From Phytohabitans flavus (GTDB lineage Bacteria; Actinomycetota; Actinomycetes; Mycobacteriales; Micromonosporaceae), in the NCBI RefSeq assembly GCF_011764545.1, contig NZ_AP022870.1, positions 2,836,001 to 2,900,000 of the forward strand: 64,000 nucleotides of DNA. Reading direction: 5' to 3'. The notes under the pieces are model-generated. The model saw nothing but the letters and a program-made list of their open reading frames with translations, did no database searches and had not been told where the DNA came from. A program made the position numbers and the translations under genes. Positions 26,668 through 35,527 of this stretch are shown in pieces. Within the stretch, counting starts at the first letter, position 1, and every line of letters starts with the position of its first letter.

Positions 26668-27645
26668 GTGGACGCGTTGGCGGGGTTGCTGGACGGGGTA
26701 CGGGCCCGGGGTGCGCTGATCGGCCGCACAGTCCTGTGCGACAGCTGGTCGGTGCGCTTCGCGAGCGGGGCCCAGCTGAGCCTGCTCGCGATGCGCCGGG
26801 GCGAGGGGTGGCTGGTGCCGGGCGGCGGCGAGCCGGTGCGGATCGGGCCCGGCGAGGTGGCGGTGATCCGCGGCCCTGAGCCGTACACGGTCAGTGGTGA
26901 CCCGGCGATCGCCCCCGGCCGGGTGGTCACCAGCGAGGACTACTGCGCCGACACCGCCCGCGCCCGCCTGCGGGACGGCCTCGACCTCGACCCGCGCACG
27001 TGCGGGTTCCCCGAGGAGGGGTCGGCGCTGCTGCTCAGCGGCGTGTACGAGGGGCCGGCCGCGATCGGGGACCGACTGCTCGACGCGCTCCCCCGCCTGC
27101 TGGTGGTCCGCGCGGACGAGCGCGACCGGACCACGGACACCGACCTGCCGGACCAGCTGGCCGCCATCGACCGGGCTGTTGCCGCCGACCTGCCGGGCCA
27201 GCAGGCCGTGCTGGACCGCTTGCTCGACCTGCTGCTGGTCTCGACGCTGCGGGCGTGGTTCGCCCGCCCGCGCGGCGACGTCCCGGGCTGGTCGGGCGCG
27301 GCCGGTGACCCGGTTGTGGCGCACGCCCTCCGCCTGCTGCACGCGGAGCCGGCACACCCGTGGACGGTCGCCGAGCTCGCCGCCCGCACCGGCGTGTCCC
27401 GCGCGGTGCTGGCCCGCCGCTTCACGGCCGCGGTGGGCGAGCCGCCGATCGGGTACCTGCTGGGCCGGCGGGTCGCGCTCGCCGCCGACCTGCTGCGCCA
27501 GACGGGTGACACGGTGGCCGCGATCGCGCGGAAGGTGGGCTACGCCAACGCGTTCGCGCTGAGTGTGGCGTTCAAGCGCAGGCGCGGCATGAGCCCGACG
27601 GAACACCGGGCGAGCTACGCGACCCTCACGAGGCGGTCTGGGTGA
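26668..27645 (+). CDS. AraC-family transcriptional regulator with N-terminal cupin
   Basis: 325 residues from GTG 26668. The N-terminal cupin_6 ligand-binding domain (~15-185) has WSVRFASGAQLSLLAMRRGE and GPGEVAVIRGPEPY. The C-terminal double helix-turn-helix (~220-320) has WTVAELAARTGVSRAVLARR and IARKVGYANAFALSVAFKRR, then RGMSPTEHR. A TACATT at 26656-26661 lies six bases before the GTG, suggesting a leaderless message. The divergent oxidoreductase starts 81 bases away, which supports local control. Confidence 0.9.
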   Translation: MDALAGLLDGVRARGALIGRTVLCDSWSVRFASGAQLSLLAMRRGEGWLVPGGGEPVRIGPGEVAVIRGPEPYTVSGDPAIAPGRVVTSEDYCADTARARLRDGLDLDPRTCGFPEEGSALLLSGVYEGPAAIGDRLLDALPRLLVVRADERDRTTDTDLPDQLAAIDRAVAADLPGQQAVLDRLLDLLLVSTLRAWFARPRGDVPGWSGAAGDPVVAHALRLLHAEPAHPWTVAELAARTGVSRAVLARRFTAAVGEPPIGYLLGRRVALAADLLRQTGDTVAAIARKVGYANAFALSVAFKRRRGMSPTEHRASYATLTRRSG

Positions 27646-28597
27646 GGGCGTCGCCGGTGGGGGTGCGGCGGTAGTAGACCTCCTTGCCGACCCGCTTGCC
27701 GACCGCCAGCCCGCCGTCCCGAAGTATTGCCAGGTGCTGGCTGACCGCGCCCGTGGTCAGCGACAGCCGCCGGGCGAGGGCGGTCGTCGTGGCGGGCTCG
27801 GCGAGGGCGACGAGCATGCGGGCGCGGTTGCGGCCGATCAGCGCGGCGAGGCCGTCCGGCGCGGGCGGTGGCGTGTCGTCCCAGAGCGTGCCGACGCCGG
27901 CGACCGGGTACGCGAGCATCGACTGGTACGGCGGGCACATCACCGCGACCGACGGCCAGTGGAACGCGCTCGGCACCAGCACCAGGCCCTCGCCGTGCGG
28001 GGCCTCGACACTCATGTACGGACGGTCGACGTGCAGGCGGTCGCCGGTCCAGGTGACAGCCGGGTTGAGCGAGTCGAAGAGGGCGTGGGCGCCGCCCGCG
28101 GCGAGCGTACGGGTGCGCCGGATCACGTCGGCCTCGAGCAGGCCGTGCACCCTCGGCCAGTACTCGCGCAGGCACGCGTCCCAGTACCGGCCGAGCGTGG
28201 TGGCGACCCGGTCGATGCCCGCGGCCGGGTCGTCGAGGAACGCGCGGATCGCCGGCGACCGCCCCGGATCGAGCATGCCGACCTCGATGACCGCGACCTC
28301 GGGCGCCGTACCCCGGATGCGCGCCAACTCCGACGCGAAGGTCGGCGCCGGCGCCTCCGGTGGCGGGGTGAGGAAATCGGGCATGTAACCGTCCGGTGGC
28401 ACCAGCGCGAAGACCTCGGCCAGGTCGGCGCCGAAGGTGGCCAGGCGCGGGCGCACGGCCGTGACCCAGGGGCGGTGGATGGCCTGCCGCGCGGGGTCAC
28501 TCAGCGTGCGGAGGCTCGCGACAAGCTCCCACATCGGCGAGTACGCGAACCGGATGCGGGCCACGTCGTCGGGCCCGAGCAGCCAGGTGACCGTCAT
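27626..28597 (-). CDS. ArsR-type winged-helix regulator with large N-terminal domain (DUF5937)
   Basis: 323 residues. Residues ~1-235 form the DUF5937 domain (RIRFAYSPMWELVASLRTLS, LEADVIRRTRTLAAGGAHAL, ALVLVPSAFHWPSV-like blocks). The C-terminal winged helix (~240-320) has RNRARMLVALAEPATTTALA, RRLSLTTGAVSQHLAILRDG and GKEVYYRRT. There is no metal-binding CxC motif. The ATG lies 2 bases from a 22-bp palindrome and is divergent from an MFS exporter, so it probably represses both. Confidence 0.9.
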   Translation of the reverse strand: MTVTWLLGPDDVARIRFAYSPMWELVASLRTLSDPARQAIHRPWVTAVRPRLATFGADLAEVFALVPPDGYMPDFLTPPPEAPAPTFASELARIRGTAPEVAVIEVGMLDPGRSPAIRAFLDDPAAGIDRVATTLGRYWDACLREYWPRVHGLLEADVIRRTRTLAAGGAHALFDSLNPAVTWTGDRLHVDRPYMSVEAPHGEGLVLVPSAFHWPSVAVMCPPYQSMLAYPVAGVGTLWDDTPPPAPDGLAALIGRNRARMLVALAEPATTTALARRLSLTTGAVSQHLAILRDGGLAVGKRVGKEVYYRRTPTGDALTQTAS

Positions 28598-28598
28598 T

Positions 28599-28620
28599 CG
28601 TCTTAGCTTAGGCTAAGACG
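28599..28620. promoter_or_regulatory. 22-bp palindromic operator between ArsR-type regulator and MFS exporter
   Basis: Perfect 9-bp arms cgtcttagc (28599-28607) and gctaagacg (28612-28620) with centre ttag. It begins one base upstream of the regulator's ATG and covers the place of its ribosome site or -10 (the message may be leaderless). It is also 31 bases before the exporter's GTG. This is the expected position for an autoregulated divergent repressor site. Confidence 0.7.
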
Positions 28621-28651
28621 TTCGCCCCCGAGGCGCGGCGAGATCCACTCT

Positions 28652-29851
28652 GTGCGGGTGACGACGACCGCGCTCCCGGCGCAAGAGCAACTGCGGCTCC
28701 CCCGCCCCTTCTGGGCACTCTGGGCGGGCACGCTCGTCAACCGCCTCGGCACGATGGTCATGCCGTTCACCGGCGTGTACCTGACCCAGGCGCGCGGCTT
28801 CTCGGTAGCGGTCGCCGGCCTGGCGATGACGCTCTTCGGGGTCGGCTCGCTGATCTCGCAGATCGTCGCCGGCCTGCTGACCGACCGGATCGGCCGCCGC
28901 GCCACCCTCTCCGGCAGCATGGTCGCGACCGCGGTGGTGATGCTCGCGCTCGGGTACAGCACCGGGCTCGCCCCGATCCTCGTCGGCATGTTCGTGCTCG
29001 GACTGCTGATCGACGCGTACCGCCCGGCGTCCAGCGCGCTCGTCGCCGACCTCGTCGCGCCGGACCTGCGCCCGAAGGCGTTCGGCCTCATCTTCTGGGC
29101 CATCAACCTGGGGTACGCGGTGGCGATGGTCGCCGGCGGCTGGCTCGCCCACCTCGGCTTCTCCTGGCTCTTCTGGGCGGACGCGGCGACCTGCGCGGTG
29201 TTCGCGGTACTTGTGTGGCGGGCCGTACCCGAGACCCGCCCCGCGCACGACGGGACCACGACCGGCGGCTTCGGCACGGTGCTGCGCGACCGGACGATGG
29301 TGGCGTTCACGCTGATCACTTTCGGACAGGCGCTCGTGTACCTCCAGACGGTCACGATGCTGCCGGTAGCGATGACCGACGTGGCCGGGCTGGGCACGCG
29401 CGAGTTCGGCATGGCGATGGCGCTGAACGGCATCCTGATCGTCGCCTTCCAGCCGCTGGTCTCCGGCTGGCTGGGCCGCTACGACCTGTCCCGCGTGATG
29501 GCGCTGGGCCTCGCGGTGATGGCGGCCGGCTTCGCGGCAACCGCGTACGCGACGACTGCTGTGCACCTCGCGCTGACCGTCACGCTGTGGACCACCGGCG
29601 AGATCATCGCCGCCGGCATCGGTGGCACGATCGTGGCGGCGCTCGCCCCGGCCCACCTGCGCGGGCGGTACTCGGGGCTGTTCGGCTTCGCCTGGGCGGT
29701 GGCCTCGGTGGTCGCGCCGCTGGCCGGGAGCTGGCTGCTGACCGTGGGCATGGCGGCGCTGTGGTTTACGGTGGGCGCGGTCGGCCTGCTCACCGCCGCC
29801 GGCATGCTCGCGCTCGGCCCGGCCGTCCGGCACCGCACGGCCGGCGGCTAA
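28652..29851 (+). CDS. MFS transporter (DHA1-type drug exporter)
   Basis: 399 residues with twelve predicted membrane segments. The family loop LLTDRIGRRATLSGSM between helices 2 and 3 (~residues 70-86) and GLIFWAINLGYAVAMVAGGW in helix 5 (antiporter motif C position) support a drug:H+ antiporter. GTG 28652 is used here; GTG 28658 is also possible. Its divergent ArsR-type neighbour and the operator between them suggest induction by the exported compound. Confidence 0.9.
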   Translation: MRVTTTALPAQEQLRLPRPFWALWAGTLVNRLGTMVMPFTGVYLTQARGFSVAVAGLAMTLFGVGSLISQIVAGLLTDRIGRRATLSGSMVATAVVMLALGYSTGLAPILVGMFVLGLLIDAYRPASSALVADLVAPDLRPKAFGLIFWAINLGYAVAMVAGGWLAHLGFSWLFWADAATCAVFAVLVWRAVPETRPAHDGTTTGGFGTVLRDRTMVAFTLITFGQALVYLQTVTMLPVAMTDVAGLGTREFGMAMALNGILIVAFQPLVSGWLGRYDLSRVMALGLAVMAAGFAATAYATTAVHLALTVTLWTTGEIIAAGIGGTIVAALAPAHLRGRYSGLFGFAWAVASVVAPLAGSWLLTVGMAALWFTVGAVGLLTAAGMLALGPAVRHRTAGG

Positions 29852-29864
29852 GGCGCGGGCCAGC

Positions 29865-30050
29865 TCACTCCACGTCCTCCGATGGGATGTCCTCCGCCCG
29901 CACCATCTCGCCGTCGCGCTCCACCAGCACCTCGCCCGGCTGCTCCTGCGGCGCCACCTGCGCGGTCCGCCGGTTCGGGTCGTTGCCCGGACGCATCAAG
30001 ACCGCGTCCGTATCGGAAGCCTTCTCCCGACTCTCCTCAGGCTGCGTCAT
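29865..30050 (-). CDS. Small acidic hypothetical protein (61 aa)
   Basis: A hydrophilic, acidic protein without membrane segment, including PGNDPNRRTAQVAPQEQPGE and ERDGEMVRAEDIPSEDVE. A perfect aggagg lies five bases before the ATG at 30050, so it is probably real. The MFS gene converges on it 13 bases away. Family unknown. Confidence 0.7.
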   Translation of the reverse strand: MTQPEESREKASDTDAVLMRPGNDPNRRTAQVAPQEQPGEVLVERDGEMVRAEDIPSEDVE

Positions 30051-30066
30051 CCATTCCTCCTAACTA

Positions 30067-30427
30067 GACAGCTTTGGGGTCAGGGTGGCCCCGGCGTCAT
30101 GTCGCGGATAAAGATCCAAAACCAAGGAAATCGAGCTACCGCGACGTCCGCTGTGGTCCAGACCGTCGCTCCCGCGGCCTCACCCTTCGCGATTCACAAC
30201 CCCCGGCAGATCGTGGTACCGAGCGGCCCCTCTGGGGGCAGTTGAATACCACGATCCCCGGGTCGACGCGCCCCCTGGGGTTGGGCTTGGACCGCGGAGG
30301 TGGCAGTGGAGGTCGGGGATTTCGGCGAGCGCCAGCGAGCCGCCGAGCGCAGCGGTGCCCGCGGGAGCATACGGTCCGCCACTGACGCGGACCGGGGCAA
30401 AGAGCGATCTTAAGAAATCGAATGTGA
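30067..30427 (+). repeat. Composite dispersed element, copy C (R2 + hairpin + R1)
   Basis: Three blocks in order. R2 (30067-30190) has gtcgcggataaagatccaaa and ctaccgcgacgtcc, then tggtccagaccgtcgctccc. A hairpin follows with 10-bp arms gatcgtggta (30209-30218) and taccacgatc (30247-30256) and an inner gcccc/ggggc pair. R1 is at 30278-30427. The same order occurs at 40880-41430. No transposase is present, so it resembles a non-autonomous element or a conserved intergenic module. It fills the gap between the small acidic gene and the sulfotransferase. Confidence 0.8.
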
Positions 30428-30483
30428 CCCGGAGTCTGAAGGATCTCTAGACGGACGAGGCCGGGCTGTGGCATGCGTTCCTC

Positions 30484-31506
30484 CTAGATGGACGGGCCGG
30501 GGCGGCGCTGGATCGACGGGCGGGGCCGGGACCGGATCGACGGGCCGGGGCGGGGCGGGCCCTCGGGGGCCTGCGCCCGCCTCTGCGGGGCCTGCGGCCC
30601 GAAGGCGAGCGGGGTCAGGCGGCGGATCCGGTAGAGGCGGGCGGAGAGCCGATCGCGGACCTCGGGGCTGGCGTGGCGGCGGCGGGCCGGCGGGTGGTCC
30701 AGGTAGCCGAACGCGGCCATCTCCGGCCCGGCGATCTCCTCGATCGTGGCGGCGTCCTCCGGCGACAGCGTGTCCCGCCAGGCCGCGGTCCGGTCGGTGG
30801 TCACCGTCTCCAGCGCGGTGGACTTCCACCACTCCCACCCGTGCACGATCCCGTCCGGTACGGCTCCGCCACCGCCCGGCACCACGGCGATCAGGCTGCC
30901 GAGCTGGAGGCGGGCCTCGTCCGGGTCGGCCACCATGTCCTCGTACCGCAGCAGCAGGCAGCGCCCCGGCCCGAGGTGCCGGGCGGCGGCGCGCAGCTGG
31001 CGCTGGTCGAGCGCCCACTCCTCGGCGAGTACGGCGGGGTCCTCGATGCCCCACGGCACCGAGCGGTGCGAGGCGGCGACGGCGCGCGGGTCGCGCACCA
31101 CGCCGATCAGCCGCAGCTGGGGGTCGGCGTCGGTGAGCGGGCGCCACCAGAGCAGGTGCTCGGGGGTCTTCTCGCCGTACCGGGCCGCGGGCGGGCAGAG
31201 CGCGACGACCACCGCCGCGAAGAACTCGAGCAGCGTCTCGCAGCGCCGCCCGATCACGTCCAGCACCTGGCCCGTGTCGAGGCGCAGCCCTTCGCTCGTG
31301 GGCAGGCTACGGAAGTCCTCCAGCTCCCGCTCCACCTCGGCCCGGCTGAGCGGGAAGCGGCGGCGGGCCAGCAAGCGCGGCGCGTACCGGTGCAGGAAAT
31401 GGGTCTCCGGTGGCATCGCGACGCCGGGCAGCTCGCAGCAGAGCCGCTGGGTGAGCGTGGTCCCGGAGCGCGGAGTACCGACGACGAGGAAGGAGAGCGC
31501 ACCCAC
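30484..31506 (-). CDS. Sulfotransferase-family protein
   Basis: 340 residues. The PAPS 5'-phosphosulfate loop is at the N-terminus (VGTPRSGTTLTQRL, ~8-21) and the 3'-phosphate site is RDPRAVAASHRSVPW (~140-154). GEKTPEHLLWW carries the catalytic-region residues. The last ~50 residues are a low-complexity Pro/Arg tail. Bacterial members sulfate carbohydrates or lipids. The GTG start is divergent from the GT4 gene by 41 bases, so the two probably serve the same glycan. Confidence 0.87.
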   Translation of the reverse strand: MGALSFLVVGTPRSGTTLTQRLCCELPGVAMPPETHFLHRYAPRLLARRRFPLSRAEVERELEDFRSLPTSEGLRLDTGQVLDVIGRRCETLLEFFAAVVVALCPPAARYGEKTPEHLLWWRPLTDADPQLRLIGVVRDPRAVAASHRSVPWGIEDPAVLAEEWALDQRQLRAAARHLGPGRCLLLRYEDMVADPDEARLQLGSLIAVVPGGGGAVPDGIVHGWEWWKSTALETVTTDRTAAWRDTLSPEDAATIEEIAGPEMAAFGYLDHPPARRRHASPEVRDRLSARLYRIRRLTPLAFGPQAPQRRAQAPEGPPRPGPSIRSRPRPSIQRRPGPSI

Positions 31507-31547
31507 CGCGCGGGCATACCCGGGCGATTCAGGGGCAAACGTCGCCG

Positions 31548-32723
31548 GTGACGATCCGGACCGCGATGATCACCGGCCCGGCGCCGGCCCACCTGGACGG
31601 CGTGAGCGACTACGCCGGCCGGCTGGCGGACGCGCTCGACGGTGCCGGCGTGGAGGTCGACGCCGTACCGCTCCGGCCCCCGGCACCCGGCCGCTGGCTG
31701 GCCGCCACGGTCGGCGCGGTCGAGGAGGTCCGGCGGATGCGGCCCGACCTCGTACACGTCCAGTTCGCCCCGTCGGCGTACCGCTTCTCCGCCCTCCCCG
31801 GCCTCCTGCCCCGCCTGCTGCCGTCGGGCACACCGCTGGTCACCACGATCCACGAGTACGGCTGGTGGGCCGCCCCGGGCTGGCTCCCCGGCCGCGCTTG
31901 GCGCCCGCTGGAACGGCTGCGGCTCTGGGACCGGGAAACCGCCCTGCTGGTACCGGCGAGCCACGCGGTCGTCGTCACGAACCCGGACCACGGCGCGGAG
32001 GTACGGCGCCGGACCGGGCGGCGGCCGGTCCTCATCCCCATCGCCCCAAACGTCCCTATCGCCCCGAACGTGGACCGCGCCGACTCGCCACCCGCCCGCG
32101 CCGAGACCCGCCGCCGGCTCGGGCTGGGCGGGGACGGCTTCCTGCTCGTGTTCTTCGGCTTCGTACACCCGGTCAAGGGCGTGCGGTACCTCCTCGAAGC
32201 CCTCCCCGCACTGCGCGCCGTACGCCCCGGCCTGCGCCTGGTGGTCGCCGGCGGGTTCACCTCGCAGGCGCTACCAGAGGGTGAGGCGCGTGCCTTCCGC
32301 CGCGAGCTCGAGGCGCTCGCCGCCCGGCACGGTATCGGGGACGCGGTCACGTTCACCGGGTACCTGCCCGGCCCGGAGGTGTCCGCGCTGCTCGCGGCGG
32401 CGGACGGCGCGGTGCTGCCGTTCACGGCCGGGGTCTCGGTCAAGAGTGGCGCGCTGCTCGCGGCGCTCGCGCACGGGGTGCCGACGGCTGTCACGGTCCC
32501 CGACGATCCGGACCCCCGGCTGCGCGACGGCGAGAACGTGGCCGCCATCGAGGCCCGCCGCGACGCCGCCGCGATCGCGACCACCCTTCGCCGGCTGATC
32601 GGCGACCCCGCACTCCGCACGCGGCTCTCCGCCGGCGGGCGGACGCTCGCCGCCGGACACACCTGGCCCGCCGTGGCGCGGGCGCACCTCGACCTGTACG
32701 AGCGGGTGCTGGCCCATGCGTAA
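31548..32723 (+). CDS. Glycosyltransferase family 4 (GT-B fold)
   Basis: 391 residues. The acceptor domain has the glycine loop HLDGVSDYAGRLA (~17-29) and VHVQFAPSAYRF; the donor domain has LLVFFGFVHPVKGVRYLLEA (~205-224), RLVVAGGF, and SVKSGALLAALAHGVPTAV (~305-323, with the EX7E position degenerate). An 18-base duplication (32037-32072) gives tandem IAPNVPIAPNV in the linker. GTG start. The stop overlaps the next gene's ATG by 8 bases, so GT4 and two GT9 genes form an operon. Confidence 0.87.
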   Translation: MTIRTAMITGPAPAHLDGVSDYAGRLADALDGAGVEVDAVPLRPPAPGRWLAATVGAVEEVRRMRPDLVHVQFAPSAYRFSALPGLLPRLLPSGTPLVTTIHEYGWWAAPGWLPGRAWRPLERLRLWDRETALLVPASHAVVVTNPDHGAEVRRRTGRRPVLIPIAPNVPIAPNVDRADSPPARAETRRRLGLGGDGFLLVFFGFVHPVKGVRYLLEALPALRAVRPGLRLVVAGGFTSQALPEGEARAFRRELEALAARHGIGDAVTFTGYLPGPEVSALLAAADGAVLPFTAGVSVKSGALLAALAHGVPTAVTVPDDPDPRLRDGENVAAIEARRDAAAIATTLRRLIGDPALRTRLSAGGRTLAAGHTWPAVARAHLDLYERVLAHA

Positions 32724-33684
32724 CCGGTATGCGGAGATCCTCGTCGTCGACCTGCTCGGCGGCATCGGTGACCTGGTCATCGCGCTGCCGGCCATCCACG
32801 CGCTCGCCGCCAGCCACCCCGGCGCCCGGCTGCGCGTGGTGACCCACGAGCCCGGCGCGGGCCTACTGCGCGGCGACCCGGCCGTCACCGGCGTACGCGT
32901 CCCCGCCCACTCCCGCGACGGCGCCGAGCGCGAGGCCGTGACGGCCGCGCTGGCCGAGCGGCGGCCCGACCTGGCGGTCACCACCACCCGGTACGGCGGC
33001 ATCCCCGACCTGCTGCGCGACTCGGGCGCCCGGTGCGTCACCAACCTGTGGCGCGGCCCGCCGCCCGACGAGCTGGTCGGCAACCGCTACCTGCGCATCC
33101 TCGTCGAGGAGGGGGTGCTCGACCCGTCCGCGGTGGACCCCGTACCCCGGCTGCGGCTCAGCCCCGCCGAGCGCGCCGAGGGCGCCCGCGAGCTGGCCGG
33201 CCTCCTCGGCCCCACCCGCCGGCGGCCCGTGCTGCTGGTACCGGAGGCAGGCATGGCGGTCAAGCTCTGGCCCGAGCGGCGCTGGAAGGAGCTCGTCGCG
33301 ATCCTCGACGGCATGGGCGTCCCGGTGGCGGCGGTACCGCAAGCGGGGAGCCTGCGCCGGCTGGCGGCCGTGTTCGCGGACGTCGCCCGCCGGGGCGGCG
33401 TGGTCGTGGGCGGCGACACGGGACCGCTGCGGGTGGCTGCGGCGAGCGGGGCCCGCACGGTGGCGCTCTTCGGCCCGACGCTGGCCAGCCGGTACGGCCT
33501 CGGCGACCCGGCCGCCGTGCACCTGCAAGGGCTGCCGGACTGCCCGCACCGCCGCCCGACCGCGATCACCACCCAGGTCTGCTGGTGGCACGCCAACTGC
33601 CCGCTCTCCGCCACCGACCCGGCCTGCATGGCGGACATCCCGGTAACGGCGGTAGCGGAAGCGGTCGTCCGGAGCATGTCGTAA
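32716..33684 (+). CDS. Glycosyltransferase family 9 (heptosyltransferase-like), first copy
   Basis: 322 residues. The N-terminal Rossmann half begins ILVVDLLGGIGDLVIALPAI (~8-27), the GT9 signature. The C-terminal half has PEAGMAVKLWPERRWKELVA (~185) and GGDTGPLRVAAASG (~235-248), where a histidine usually follows Pro/Leu. Near the end, a Cys-rich segment (CPHRR … CWWHANCPL … CM) resembles the metal-binding cluster seen in actinobacterial GT9 proteins. It probably uses an NDP-heptose or similar sugar. TAATG overlap with the next GT9 gene. Confidence 0.87.
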   Translation: MRNRYAEILVVDLLGGIGDLVIALPAIHALAASHPGARLRVVTHEPGAGLLRGDPAVTGVRVPAHSRDGAEREAVTAALAERRPDLAVTTTRYGGIPDLLRDSGARCVTNLWRGPPPDELVGNRYLRILVEEGVLDPSAVDPVPRLRLSPAERAEGARELAGLLGPTRRRPVLLVPEAGMAVKLWPERRWKELVAILDGMGVPVAAVPQAGSLRRLAAVFADVARRGGVVVGGDTGPLRVAAASGARTVALFGPTLASRYGLGDPAAVHLQGLPDCPHRRPTAITTQVCWWHANCPLSATDPACMADIPVTAVAEAVVRSMS

Positions 33685-34738
33685 TGGAGCATCCCGCCAC
33701 GCTCGCCGGACCGCCCGTCGACTGGGCCGCGCTGCGCCGCATCCTCGTCGTGCGCCCGGACAACCTCGGCGACGTGGTGATGGCCGGCCCGGCGGTACGC
33801 GCGCTGCACCGGGCCGCCCCCGACGCGCGGCTGGACCTGCTCGCGGCCCCCGCCGGGGCGGCCGTCGCACCCTTGCTGCCGCACCTCGGCGCGGTGCTCA
33901 CGGCCGCGGTGTCGTGGCAGCAGCTCGACCCGGACGAGGTAGCGCCGGACGCCGACCGCGGCCTGATCCGCCGCATCGCCGGCGCCCGGTACGACGCCGC
34001 GGTCGTCCTCACCTCGTTCTCCCAGTCGCCGTGGCCCGCCGCGTACCTGTGCCGGCTCGCGGGTGTGCCGGTGCGGGTGGGCGAGTCGAAGGAGTTCGGC
34101 GGGGCGGGGCTCACCCACTGGGTCCCCGCCCCACCCGACGAGACGCACCAGGTCGACCGGATGCTGCGGGTGCTGGAGCGGGTCGGCGTACCCCCGGACG
34201 GCGCGCGGCTGCGGCTGGAGCTGCCGGCGGGCGCCCTTGAAGATGCCCGCGAGGTGCTCGCCCGGCACGGCATCGCGCCCGGGGAGCCGTACGCGCTGCT
34301 GCTCCCCGGTGCCTCCTGCTCGTCCCGCCGCTACCCGCCCGAGCGGTACGCCCGCGTCGCGCGGCTGCTGTCCAGTGCCGGGCTGCGTGTGGTGGTGGCG
34401 GGCTCGGCACGGGAGGCGGAGCTCGTCGAGCGGGCGGGCGGCGGCGAGACGGGGCTGGACGCACCCGGGCTGGCCGCGCTCGTCGCCGGCGCCGCGGTCG
34501 TGGTCTGCAACAACAGCGGCGGCGCCCATCTGGCGAGCGCGTTCCGCCGCCCGGTGGTGCTGCTCTTCGCCGGCACGGAACAGCTGTCCCAGTACGCCCC
34601 CGTTTCACACCGGCCGCGGTGCTCTCGATACCCACAGCGTGCGCGCCGTGCCGCCAGCTACGCTGCCCGTACGCCCTGGAGTGCCTCGACATCCCGCCCG
34701 AGCAGGTCGCGAAAGAGGCGTTACGGCTGGCCGACTAG
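33684..34738 (+). CDS. Glycosyltransferase family 9, second copy; one apparent frameshift
   Basis: About 351 residues after repair. N-terminal motif ILVVRPDNLGDVVMAGPAV; C-terminal LLPGASCSSRRYPPERYARV (~200), and CNNSGGAHLASAF (~275) with the donor-site His. The frame is lost at the ccccc run 34597-34601; one extra C gives RFTPAAVLSIP, a Cys cluster CAPCRQLRCPYALECLD, and a stop at 34736-34738. The repaired end keeps the same Cys cluster as the other GT9 genes, which supports the repair. Third gene of the GT4-GT9-GT9 operon. Confidence 0.85.
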
Positions 34739-34755
34739 CGGGTACCCAAGATCCG

Positions 34756-35172
34756 GTGAGCGACGACCTGATCACCGCGCACGTGCAGTCCCACCTCAAG
34801 GCTGGGGACGAGCGCGCCGGCGCGGACCACATCGTGCACGCCGTCCTCCGCGCCCTCGGCGACCGGCTACCAGCCGGCGAGGCCGCCTACCTCGCCGACG
34901 GGCTGCCAGCGGCGCTGCGCCCGTACGTGCGTCACCCCGGCGAACCGTCCACCTGGGACGACGGCCCGCGCAACCGCGAGGACCCGGTGGCCCGGATCGC
35001 GCTGGCCTGCGACACCGACGAGGACGAGGCCCGCCGCTACGCCCGCGCCGTGCTCGAGGAGCTGTCGGTGAACGTGCCGCCGTCCGCCATGTACGACGCG
35101 CAGGTACAGCTGCCGGACGACGTGCGCGAACTCTTCCCCGACCCGGTCCACGCCGTCGGCCACCAGCCCTAG
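34756..35172 (+). CDS. DUF2267 protein
   Basis: 138 residues, mostly alpha-helical. It has the DUF2267 pattern: LKAGDERAGADHIVHAVLRA, LGDRLPAGEAAYLADGLPAA, and in a second half DEDEARRYARAVLEELSVNV followed by PDDVRELFPD. No signal peptide. Family members are common in actinomycetes and cyanobacteria; their role is unknown. GTG start 18 bases after the repaired GT9 stop, so it may be the last gene of that operon. Confidence 0.85.
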   Translation: MSDDLITAHVQSHLKAGDERAGADHIVHAVLRALGDRLPAGEAAYLADGLPAALRPYVRHPGEPSTWDDGPRNREDPVARIALACDTDEDEARRYARAVLEELSVNVPPSAMYDAQVQLPDDVRELFPDPVHAVGHQP

Positions 35173-35262
35173 AAGACAAAGACCAAGACCAAATTCTTGG
35201 GCTACCGCGACCCCCGTCGTGGTCCAGACCGCTGCTCCCGCAGCCTCACCCTCCGCGTGGGG
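35173..35262 (+). repeat. Dispersed repeat R2 alone, copy E
   Basis: Carries only the R2 block of the composite element: ggctaccgcgacccccg, then tggtccagaccgctgctccc and gcagcctcaccctccgcg, close to copies at 30110 and 40930. Neither hairpin nor R1 follows; instead a transposase remnant does. This suggests that R2 can move or be retained independently. Confidence 0.7.
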
Positions 35263-35307
35263 CTGCGGGTAGGCCTGGTCGAGCAAATCGGCCAGTTCCG
35301 CTGCGCG

Positions 35308-35500
35308 CTAGCCTTTGGGTCGGTCTCTGATGCCGACCTGAACCTTGAACATCGCGCCGACAAGTGCCGTGACCCGGGCTACCGCCCACCGCTGGTCTTC
35401 GCTATAGCCGGCCGCCGCAGCGGGCCTCGTTCGAGCCGGGCGTTGAGCTTGGTCAACTGGACGTCGGACAGCCTCGGGTCCGGGCCGGGGCGCGCCCTTG
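35308..35500 (-). pseudogene. IS630-type transposase remnant
   Basis: Two overlapping minus-strand frames give GPDPRLSDVQLTKLNARLER and GYSEDQRWAVARVTALVGAM followed by FKVQVG. This is the order of the linker and second helix-turn-helix in IS630-family transposases (…PRLTDEQL…LLAGP…GWTLARVAALI…F…VS). A frame change lies between the halves and the DDE catalytic domain is absent. It is a small decayed piece, directly downstream of repeat copy E. Confidence 0.5.
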
Positions 35501-35527
35501 GGACGCCAACGCGTCGACACCACCGGC

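Noticed and set aside
29215..30063. A long plus-strand frame overlapping the MFS exporter
   Set aside because: Arg/Gly/Ala/Pro-rich shadow frame of a real membrane-protein gene, without its own start signals.
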